This document shows, one piece after another, positions 1 through 5,670 of a stretch of DNA of 10,907 bases. The translations under genes were made by a program, and so were the position numbers. This DNA is from Actinomycetes bacterium. Its GTDB lineage: Bacteria > Actinomycetota > Acidimicrobiia > Spongiisociales > UBA5794. The notes beneath the pieces are model-generated. The model was not told where the DNA came from. It saw only the letters and a program-made list of their open reading frames with translations, and made no database searches. The stretch covers positions 1 to 10,907 of the forward strand of contig JAMBLL010000299.1 of the NCBI GenBank assembly GCA_023336765.1, given 5' to 3'. Position 1 is the first letter of the stretch, and every line of letters starts with the position of its first letter.

Positions 1-72
1 ACAGCGACGACAACAGCGGATCCCACGACAATGACGACAGCGACGACAACAGCGGATCCCACGACAATGACG
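1..72 (+). repeat. Perfect 36-bp tandem direct repeat, two copies
   Basis: Bases 1-36 and 37-72 are identical. The repeat may continue to the left of the window. Its length is a multiple of three, so copy number can change without breaking the reading frame; each copy adds 12 residues. From base 73 the sequence diverges into short GAT/GAC-rich codons. Two identical copies point to a recent duplication or ongoing homogenisation. Confidence 0.95.
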
Positions 73-98
73 ATGATGACGACCATGACGGGAACTAG
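1..98 (+). CDS. 3' end of a protein with a repetitive Asp/Ser/Asn/Gly/His-rich tail (5' end outside window)
   Basis: Only the last 31 codons are visible, ending at TAG 96-98. The reading frame starting at base 3 gives two copies of the 12-residue unit SDDNSGSHDNDD followed by an acidic ending, DDDHDGN. The tail is highly hydrophilic and strongly acidic, as in low-complexity termini of secreted or surface-linked proteins, and could bind cations, but no domain is visible and no function can be assigned. The frame is not certain: the frame starting at base 1 is also open, to TAG 112-114, and would give a Thr-rich tail. I prefer the acidic frame because its third codon positions are mostly C, as in the neighbouring genes. 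The gene converges on the minus-strand group that ends at 260. Confidence 0.5.
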   Translation, partial: SDDNSGSHDNDDSDDNSGSHDNDDDDDHDGN

Positions 99-130
99 AA
101 CTACAACGTCGTAGCGGGCCGCCACCGCTT

Positions 131-172
131 CAGTTCAGCCCTGAACCGCATGCCGGGTTCAGGGCTGAACTG
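131..172. terminator. Perfect 17-bp inverted repeat with nested palindromes; possible bidirectional terminator
   Basis: The arm CAGTTCAGCCCTGAACC (131-147) is perfectly complementary to 156-172, with an 8-base loop, GCATGCCG. It lies between the stop of the plus-strand gene (98) and the stop of the minus-strand gene (260), where a shared terminator is expected. There is no run of T on either side, so it does not match the classical intrinsic terminator. Each arm also holds a smaller palindrome, GTTCAG-CC-CTGAAC, so a REP-like element or protein-binding site is an alternative. Confidence 0.6.
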
Positions 173-259
173 ATTCATGGAGCTGGTATCGGCTGAACCG
201 AGCGATCGGCAGGCCATCAGCCCTCACCTATGCGAACCAGCCCTGCTACCCGGGAGGAA

Positions 260-499
260 CTACTCTCCGCCGTCCTCGGGGTGTTCGATCGCCTCCAACT
301 GTGTCCGCAGCACCGCCACTGCGCGGTCAAGATCCTCGCGTTCGACCTCAACGGAGACTGAGTATTTGCCGAGGATGCCGGGGTCTGTCACGACGGTCGC
401 AGGGATCCCTGCCTCGGTCAACACCTCCCATGCTTCCTCTGCCAATTTTCGGTTGGCGAACAGTCCTACCGTGGCAAAGGGTCCCAAGATATCCATCAT
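260..499 (-). CDS. Small DUF2007-like protein (putative signal-transducing family)
   Basis: This encodes a 79-residue soluble protein. The pattern FANRKLAEEAWEVLTEAGIP, then a short beta segment, then VSVEVEREDLDRAVAVLR, fits the DUF2007 family: a small ferredoxin-like alpha/beta fold sometimes described as putative signal transducing, with no established biochemical role. I chose the start at 499, inside the stop region of tldE (ATGA, 4-bp overlap), because GGGAGGGG at 507-514 is well placed for it; the next codon (496) is also ATG and could be used. A longer version starting at 526 would add nine basic residues that do not fit the family. It is the last gene of the minus-strand group, so it is probably co-translated with TldE. 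A function linked to TldD/TldE is an inference from this coupling. Confidence 0.75.
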   Translation of the reverse strand: MMDILGPFATVGLFANRKLAEEAWEVLTEAGIPATVVTDPGILGKYSVSVEVEREDLDRAVAVLRTQLEAIEHPEDGGE

Positions 500-1827
500 C
501 CGTCTGCCCCTCCCGTGAAGTTCCACGATGCAAGCCGCATCGACGGTGAGTGAACCAGCAGCGGTCCGAACTCCGAGTCAGCGAACCGGGCGTCGTCGGC
601 AATACCTAGGACGTTTCCGGGGCCAAGAGCGTTGACGAACGATTGTGTGAACCGCATGTTGGTCACCGCACCGGTGATCCTGCCGTTCTCGATCATGAAC
701 GTCCCGTTTCTCGTCAGCCCGGTGACAACCAGCGACTTGGGATCGAGGACCCTGCAATAATTAAACGTCGACACGTAGATGCCACGCTCCACACTCGAGA
801 TCAGGTCCTCCACGGAGGAGTTGCCTCCACCGATGAACATGTTGACCGCAAACGGGCCGAACACGTCGCCGCCAGGAATGGCATGCCCAGTGGATTCGAT
901 GCCGGCCTTCCTAGCTGTGCGCCGGCTATGGAGCAGCGACTTGGTGACACCATCCACAACAAGATCCGTGCGCCTCTTCGGCGTCCCCTCCACGTCGAAT
1001 GACACATAGAGCGCTCTCGGATCGGTTGCGTCATCCCAGATACTCACCGACTCATCGAATTGTTGCGAGCCGAGTTCAACGAACGACATCCCCTCTTGGG
1101 CGGTCTTGGCATTGAATCCATAAGCGTTCAGGAAGATCCCGATGGTTGCAATGCATTCCGGGGAAAGAACAACTTCGTACTCCCCCGGTTTCGTATCGAA
1201 CGGGATTGCACTGTCTTGAGCACGCTGTGCTGCGAGCCCTCCGACGGTTGCAGCATCAAGCGTCCCGATTCTCGGACCGGCTGCATGCCCTGAACCTGCC
1301 GAAGTTGTCAACTGTTGGATACCGTCGATAACAGCGGTCGTGAACCTTGCGTTCGCACTCACGCCGTTCGTGTTGCCAAACGCATGCCCACGAGCCTCTG
1401 TCTGACAGAACCCGGCGGCCTGCATCCCCTCACCGGCATCGACGAACGCCTTCACCGCCAATGCACGGTCAACAGGCTCTGCATCAGCCGTGGCCTCGTC
1501 CCAGTGGTCAACCGACGTGTACTCAGCGAGATCGGCGATGCCTGGCCAGTCGTCATCAACGGGCTGCTGGGCCGCGGTCTCGATCACTGCGTCCACGAAG
1601 GCAGCGAGGCCGTCGGGTGTTGTGTCAGTTGTTGTCGAACTCGACACACGGCCATCGACGGCGACCTTGAGGCTTACCTCAGCCGCGTCCTCAGACACGT
1701 TTTGATGAATGAAGGAGTTGGCGAAGCGGGTGAGTGAGGATGTTCCGATATCTGCGTACACCTCGGCGTCGGCTCGACCTGCGACCAGGACGAGCACCGC
1801 CTCGACGAGTTCCTCTTGCCGGGTCAT
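496..1827 (-). CDS. tldE: TldE/PmbA-family metalloprotease subunit
   Basis: This is a 443-residue member of the TldD/PmbA family. In well-studied bacteria TldE pairs with TldD in a cytoplasmic protease that cleaves unfolded peptides, for example leader-peptide removal in microcin B17 maturation and degradation of the CcdA antitoxin. Visible family features are the N-terminal half with DAEVYADIGTSSLTRFANS, the central GPRIGTLDAATVGGLAAQRA followed by PFDTKPGEYEVVLSPE, and the C-terminal half with SFDVEGTPKRRTDLVVDG and a Gly-rich MFIGGGNSS segment. It lacks an HExxxH motif, as expected for the TldE subunit, which does not carry the metal. Its length is close to the usual of about 450. Its ATG (1825-1827) overlaps the tldD stop in ATGA, and its own stop overlaps the start of the DUF2007-like gene, so the three are translationally coupled. 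Confidence 0.93.
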   Translation of the reverse strand: MTRQEELVEAVLVLVAGRADAEVYADIGTSSLTRFANSFIHQNVSEDAAEVSLKVAVDGRVSSSTTTDTTPDGLAAFVDAVIETAAQQPVDDDWPGIADLAEYTSVDHWDEATADAEPVDRALAVKAFVDAGEGMQAAGFCQTEARGHAFGNTNGVSANARFTTAVIDGIQQLTTSAGSGHAAGPRIGTLDAATVGGLAAQRAQDSAIPFDTKPGEYEVVLSPECIATIGIFLNAYGFNAKTAQEGMSFVELGSQQFDESVSIWDDATDPRALYVSFDVEGTPKRRTDLVVDGVTKSLLHSRRTARKAGIESTGHAIPGGDVFGPFAVNMFIGGGNSSVEDLISSVERGIYVSTFNYCRVLDPKSLVVTGLTRNGTFMIENGRITGAVTNMRFTQSFVNALGPGNVLGIADDARFADSEFGPLLVHSPSMRLASWNFTGGADG

Positions 1828-3263
1828 CCCTTCACCCCCACTCGTACGTCCGCGAATCGGGCAGGTGAGGCACTATGACCTGTGTGTGCAACCTGCACGG
1901 GTTGCCCCTTCCCACAGTTCGGCACACCCCAATGCACGTGTTCATCGACACCGGCCAGGCGGTCGAGGCTTCCCCAGAACTGGGGGGTGATCCCCGTGTA
2001 TGTCGGGTTCTTGAGCATCTTTCCGACCTTCCCGTCCTTGACCTCCCAGCCGATCTCGCAACCGAACTGGAAGTTCAGACGCTTGTCATCGATCGACCAC
2101 GAGCGGTTCGTCTCCAGGTACACGCCATCATCGGTGTCCGCGATGATGTCAGCGAGCGAGCCTGTGCCTGGTTTCAGCCCCACGTTCGTCATCCTCACCA
2201 TTGGAAGCCTGTTGTATCCGTCTGCCCTGACCATTCCCCCTGGCGGCAGGCCGGCCATCGATGCCGAATCCCTCCCGGAGAGAACACCTACCCAGATGCC
2301 ATCCTTGACGATGTCGACGGCACCAGCGGGTGTCCCCTCATCGTCGTATCCAAAGGATCCGAGCGCGCCGGGTAGGGTCGCATCGGCTGTGATGTTCATC
2401 AGCTCGGAGCCGTATCGGTGGACGCCGAGTTTGTCAAGCTCCAGGTGGCTCGTCCCTGCGAATGCAGCCTCCCAGCCGAGAATCCGATCAAGTTCTATAG
2501 CGTGGCCAACAGACTCGTGGATCTGAAGAGCGAGTTGGGACCCTTCGAGGATCAGATTGGTCTCTCGTTCCTCCATCTCGTCCGCGGTGAGGAGTGCCAC
2601 GGCTTCCTCCGCCACACGCTGTGCGTGACCTTCGAAATCCCACCCGCGGACGACCTCGTAACCGCCGGTTTCGTACTGGCCAAAGGACTGGGGATAGGAG
2701 CGGCGCTGCGTCTCGGACTCCCCTATCGCGGTCGCGTCGTACCCGCCGCCACTCTCAACGATGTGCTGGTGTATTCGATGCCCCTGGGATGAAACGAACC
2801 ACTTGTCGGTATCCCAGAAGGTGAGGTTGCCTGTGGCGATCTTGACACCCTTGACGCCCTGCATTGTCTTGGTTACCGCCACAAGCAGGTCGACCTTCTC
2901 CGACAGGGACACCGTGAACGGGTCCTCACTATGTGGCGTTTCCCAGAACGTCTGATCGACGATCACGTCAGCGAATTCCACGGGCGGCCCTGGCACGAGT
3001 GCTGATGCCTTTGCGATCGCTGCGGCGCGTTCGCCCGCTGCCCGCACGGCTTGGCCTGACAGGTCAGCCGTAGCCGCGAAACCCCATGACGAGCCGATCA
3101 ACGCCCGCACGCCGACCCCTGCACGTTCGGAACGGTCGAGTTGGGTGAGATTCTGGTTCTGCACGTTGATCGTCTCAGAGCGCGATACCACAACACGGGC
3201 ATCGGCATAGGCGGCACCCGCATCGAGTGCGCCCTGGACAGCAAGTTCAGGGTGTTCGAACAT
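1824..3263 (-). CDS. tldD: TldD-family zinc metalloprotease, catalytic subunit
   Basis: This 479-residue protein is the catalytic partner of TldE. The metal-binding motif HExxxH is present as HESVGH at residues 249-254, and a late cysteine in PNCGKGQP (Cys450) matches the third metal ligand known from E. coli TldD. Other family landmarks are the N-terminal RVVVSRSETINVQNQNL segment, FGYDDEGTPAG at about 304-314, and the C-terminal GHSASPARF. Length matches the family. The heterodimer encloses a chamber that admits only extended peptides. The start at 3263 has only a weak ribosome-binding site (GAGAG three bases upstream), but an in-frame stop lies just upstream and the homology begins here. 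Its stop overlaps the tldE start. A 103-bp gap separates it from the upstream membrane-protein gene. The natural substrate is unknown; I see no RiPP precursor or modifying enzyme. Confidence 0.95.
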   Translation of the reverse strand: MFEHPELAVQGALDAGAAYADARVVVSRSETINVQNQNLTQLDRSERAGVGVRALIGSSWGFAATADLSGQAVRAAGERAAAIAKASALVPGPPVEFADVIVDQTFWETPHSEDPFTVSLSEKVDLLVAVTKTMQGVKGVKIATGNLTFWDTDKWFVSSQGHRIHQHIVESGGGYDATAIGESETQRRSYPQSFGQYETGGYEVVRGWDFEGHAQRVAEEAVALLTADEMEERETNLILEGSQLALQIHESVGHAIELDRILGWEAAFAGTSHLELDKLGVHRYGSELMNITADATLPGALGSFGYDDEGTPAGAVDIVKDGIWVGVLSGRDSASMAGLPPGGMVRADGYNRLPMVRMTNVGLKPGTGSLADIIADTDDGVYLETNRSWSIDDKRLNFQFGCEIGWEVKDGKVGKMLKNPTYTGITPQFWGSLDRLAGVDEHVHWGVPNCGKGQPVQVAHTGHSASPARFADVRVGVKG

Positions 3264-3366
3264 GGACTCTCAGTTCATAGGAGAATGTTGACGGTTCATA
3301 GTTCAGAATAGTCGCCGCCACCGGCAGCGGAGAGCGAGATAACGGATTCAACACGGCCGGGCACGC
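3264..3366. other. Spacer upstream of tldD with a short direct repeat
   Basis: This 103-bp gap separates the upstream membrane-protein gene from tldD on the minus strand. It holds two copies of GTTCATAG (3273-3280 and 3294-3301), 21 bp apart, and a third partial copy, GTTCAG, at 3301-3306. I find no convincing minus 35/minus 10 pair and no terminator hairpin, so it is open whether tldD has its own promoter or is read through from 5059. Confidence 0.4.
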
Positions 3367-4284
3367 TCAGTCACCAGCGGGATCGAACGTGAGAACCAGG
3401 GCATCGGCTGTCTCAGTAACCACGGTTCCCTCAAGTTCAATCACGATCGACGTCAGCGGACCGCCGTCCGCAATAACTCTCCCGTCACCGTAGAGCCCGT
3501 AGCTCCCTCCGAACCCGTACAAGGGCCGGCTCACGATGACCGAGTCTGGTCCGGCAAGCGAGGAGTCGTAGCCGGGGACAAGCCGGATTGGATGGGACAC
3601 TCCATCAGGGTTCCCGGTACCAACCAGCGTGACGACGACGTCGAGGGTGGCCACCATGCCATCGGGCGACGTCCACTCGACTGTTCCCCAACCGTCGCCC
3701 ACGACCAACTCCCCGGAAATCGCAATGTCAGGCTCGAACCCGAGACCGAAGGCGATGGGTTCACCAAGGGCGTCGGGTCCGACCTCCATCGTCGTGCTCT
3801 CAGAGACCACTGAGGCAGTCGGATACGCTGCAACGATCGGTTCGGACGCAGCATCCGATACCGGGAACACGATCGTCGTCGTGCCTACGGCGCTCTCCGA
3901 GGTGAACTGGATGTCCATCACGGTCGACTCTCCGTCCGACTGCATCTCCCAGTACGCCACATCCGGAGGTGGGGAGTCAGCGGGTTCGGTCGTTCCTCTG
4001 ACTGCAGACGAGACGACAACAGTTGACGATCCGCCGTCGGATGTCATCGATTCAACCTTGAGGCCAACGTCGCCATCGTTGGTCATGAGCGTGTATCCGT
4101 TTGGTACATCCAAAGACGGCACTGGTGCCAGGATGAGCGCATCCGCCTCCGGGTCATCAACGGGACCGTTGACGAGAGCGAAAATGACGAGGGATCCAAC
4201 CACCAGGGCCCCAGCAATCGCGGAGATGACTGGTGGCTTCCACGGAATCTCGCCATCAGCGCGCTCTTCGACCGTGTCATTCAT
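3367..4284 (-). CDS. Single-pass membrane protein with a large beta-rich outer domain, function unknown
   Basis: The protein has 305 residues when started at ATG 4284. A short cytoplasmic N-terminus (MNDTVEERADGEIPWKPP) is followed by one hydrophobic helix at about residues 17-39 (VISAIAGALVVGSLVIFALV), then an acidic, Ser/Thr/Gly/Val-rich region of about 265 residues that looks beta-rich and should face outward. No cysteine pair, lipobox, sortase signal or catalytic motif is visible, and I do not recognise the family. The start codon lies inside the end of the upstream gene (8-bp overlap, ATGAATGA), so translation is probably coupled. A TTG at 4296 would add four residues and is less likely. 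The neighbour upstream has the same architecture, suggesting the two act together at the envelope. Confidence 0.75.
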   Translation of the reverse strand: MNDTVEERADGEIPWKPPVISAIAGALVVGSLVIFALVNGPVDDPEADALILAPVPSLDVPNGYTLMTNDGDVGLKVESMTSDGGSSTVVVSSAVRGTTEPADSPPPDVAYWEMQSDGESTVMDIQFTSESAVGTTTIVFPVSDAASEPIVAAYPTASVVSESTTMEVGPDALGEPIAFGLGFEPDIAISGELVVGDGWGTVEWTSPDGMVATLDVVVTLVGTGNPDGVSHPIRLVPGYDSSLAGPDSVIVSRPLYGFGGSYGLYGDGRVIADGGPLTSIVIELEGTVVTETADALVLTFDPAGD

Positions 4285-5059
4285 CGATGGATCCAATGTT
4301 CACGATGAACTCACCCTCGATGACCACCCACGTTGTTCCGAACACGATGAGGTCGAACTCAGCCGCCTCGACGTCGTTACTGCGCGTCAACGTCACTGTG
4401 TCCCCTGAGACGCTGGATTCGGACCAACCCGGCCCATCGCCAACGATCTGAACTTCCCTGACCATGCCGTCGTCCGCCACGATCTGGACGTCAATCGTCG
4501 TGGCATCACCGTTGTCCGACTCGCCGATGAGCACAACGTCGATACCTGACCCAACCTGAACCTCCGGGGCCGCCCCAGAGATCGACACCGGTGTCTCGAA
4601 CGAGCCAGGAACGAACGCCTCAACTACTCGTACAGCATCAACCTGATCGATGGAGCCCCCGACCATCAACGGGAAGACTGCCATCGGCTCGGTCGCGTTC
4701 TCCTGGATACCCTCGAACTCGCCACCAAGGGCCTCCACCAGCCAACGCTTCGGATAGAGAGGTTGATCATCCTGTGAACTCTCGGTGCCGAGGGTCGGAG
4801 CGATCGATGTCATCTCATAGGAGATCGAGAAGCCATCATCTCCGAAAGTTGCGGCCTCGGGTACAAGGGCTACAGACGAGATCAGCGTCTCCGTTGGATC
4901 TGTGTGGTAGCCATCATCGCGAGCGATGTTCTGTGCTGGCAAGGATGTTGCATCGTCAAGTGCTCGCACCTCACGGATCACACGAACACCGACTCCGCCC
5001 GCGGCAAGCGCGCCAAGGAGGAACCCGACGATCGTAAGTGTGATGAGCCGAACAGACAC
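4277..5059 (-). CDS. Membrane-anchored exported protein, function unknown
   Basis: This encodes 260 residues starting at GTG (5057-5059), supported by AGGGAG five bases upstream (5065-5070). The N-terminus SVRLITLTIVGFLLGALAAGGVGVRVI is one uncleaved signal-anchor-like helix at residues 4-27 with a basic residue before it. The rest is acidic and rich in Val, Asp, Gly and Ser, with alternating hydrophobic stretches typical of beta sandwiches, for example IDVVLIGES and TTIDVQIVADDG. No conserved catalytic motif is visible and I cannot name a family. It is the first gene of the minus-strand group. Its stop overlaps the start of the next membrane protein by 8 bp, and the two share acidity, length class and topology, so they may form a complex or be diverged relatives. 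Confidence 0.78.
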   Translation of the reverse strand: MSVRLITLTIVGFLLGALAAGGVGVRVIREVRALDDATSLPAQNIARDDGYHTDPTETLISSVALVPEAATFGDDGFSISYEMTSIAPTLGTESSQDDQPLYPKRWLVEALGGEFEGIQENATEPMAVFPLMVGGSIDQVDAVRVVEAFVPGSFETPVSISGAAPEVQVGSGIDVVLIGESDNGDATTIDVQIVADDGMVREVQIVGDGPGWSESSVSGDTVTLTRSNDVEAAEFDLIVFGTTWVVIEGEFIVNIGSIDE

Positions 5060-5064
5060 CGTTT

Positions 5065-5070
5065 CTCCCT
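5065..5070 (-). promoter_or_regulatory. Ribosome-binding site that fixes the GTG start at 5059
   Basis: On the minus strand AGGGAG is followed by five bases and then GTG. There is no better upstream start in frame, so this decides the GTG start of the 260-residue membrane protein. Confidence 0.7.
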
Positions 5071-5106
5071 ACAGGGCCGGAACCGGGAGGGTAGGGCGTA
5101 GCCAGC

Positions 5107-5141
5107 TATCAGCCATCAGCCATCAGCTTTCAGCCACCAGC
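5107..5141. repeat. Heptanucleotide array A (five degenerate 7-bp units)
   Basis: The five consecutive units are TATCAGC, CATCAGC, CATCAGC, TTTCAGC and CACCAGC. The last three bases AGC are fixed and the first bases vary. The array lies in the 164-bp spacer between divergent genes, 48 bp upstream of the GTG at 5059. Confidence 0.85.
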
Positions 5142-5175
5142 AGAAGCTCTCAGATCGCCTGCACCTCTACATCTT

Positions 5176-5210
5176 GTCTGTATTCTGTGCTCTGTGTTCT
5201 GTGTTCTGTG
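5176..5210. repeat. Heptanucleotide array B (about five 7-bp units)
   Basis: One degenerate unit GTCTGTA is followed by TTCTGTG, CTCTGTG, TTCTGTG and TTCTGTG. The array has the same 7-bp period as array A but an unrelated sequence. It ends 13 bp before the ATG of the lipocalin-like gene (5224), where a ribosome-binding site would be expected but none is seen. Confidence 0.85.
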
Positions 5211-5223
5211 TATCGTCTCCCGA

Positions 5224-5670
5224 ATGCACAACTTGATCGGAACATGGCGGCTCATCGACTGGACCGTCACCATGCGCAACGGACGCGTCACCCATCCCTT
5301 CGGCGGCAAGGCGCGGGGTCTCATCACCTATACAGACGAGGGGCGCATGGTCGCGACGCTCATGAAGTCAGACCGCGCTGTCATGGGAACACGTTCTTTC
5401 AACGAGGCGACGGCACTCGACAGGGCGAGTGCCGCGGCCGGATTCAACTCGTACGCAGGAACCTATGAGATCATCGGCGACCATGTACACCACCACGTCG
5501 AGCTCAGTCTCTTCCCCGATTGGGTGGGGGCCACTCAGGTGCGCCATATCGAATGGAACCACAACGAGGACGGCACGACCGATCTCACGCTTCTGGATCT
5601 TGGCATCGGATCGGACCGACCGACTGTGATGCGGCTGAGGTGGCACAGAGTCACCGAGGAACGGACATGA
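5224..5670 (+). CDS. Lipocalin-like domain protein
   Basis: This is a 148-residue protein of the bacterial lipocalin-like family (Lipocalin_5 type), a small beta-barrel group with mostly unknown ligands. Visible landmarks in order are LIGTWRLIDW at residues 4-13, PFGGKARGLITYTDEGRMVA at 25-44, the YAGTYEI segment at 77-83, a His-rich strand VHHHVELSLFPDWVG at 88-102, then QVRHIEW, and a closing MRLRWHRV. There is no signal peptide, so it should be cytoplasmic. I chose ATG 5224 because the family homology starts there; a GTG at 5194 would put repeat array B into the protein. No clear ribosome-binding site precedes it. Its TGA overlaps the start of the aldehyde dehydrogenase gene by 4 bp (ATGA), so a role beside that enzyme, such as binding or shaping its substrate, is plausible but unproven. 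Confidence 0.85.
   Translation: MHNLIGTWRLIDWTVTMRNGRVTHPFGGKARGLITYTDEGRMVATLMKSDRAVMGTRSFNEATALDRASAAAGFNSYAGTYEIIGDHVHHHVELSLFPDWVGATQVRHIEWNHNEDGTTDLTLLDLGIGSDRPTVMRLRWHRVTEERT

Noticed and set aside
1882..2526. A 214-codon plus-strand open frame opposite tldD
   Set aside because: It is a shadow of tldD, whose HExxxH and late cysteine are unmistakable.
496..3263. TldD/TldE as part of a peptide antibiotic (RiPP) cluster or toxin-antitoxin system
   Set aside because: No precursor peptide, cyclodehydratase, radical SAM enzyme, exporter or toxin gene is visible nearby; TldD/TldE are common housekeeping proteins in bacteria.
3280..3295. A 16-base match (GGAGAATGTTGACGGT) shared with 9373-9388
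   Set aside because: One copy lies inside the coding sequence of the flavin reductase-like gene, flanks are unrelated and no third copy was seen; probably coincidence.
3629..4408. A 259-codon plus-strand open frame opposite the membrane-protein genes
   Set aside because: Low-complexity Ser/Thr/Pro composition, no domain and no ribosome-binding site; it mirrors the minus-strand genes, which have clear membrane helices and coupled starts.
5060..5223. Promoters for the divergent operons in the repeat-containing spacer
   Set aside because: TTGTCT and TATTCT occur near array B but with unsuitable spacing; no minus 35/minus 10 pair is convincing on either strand.
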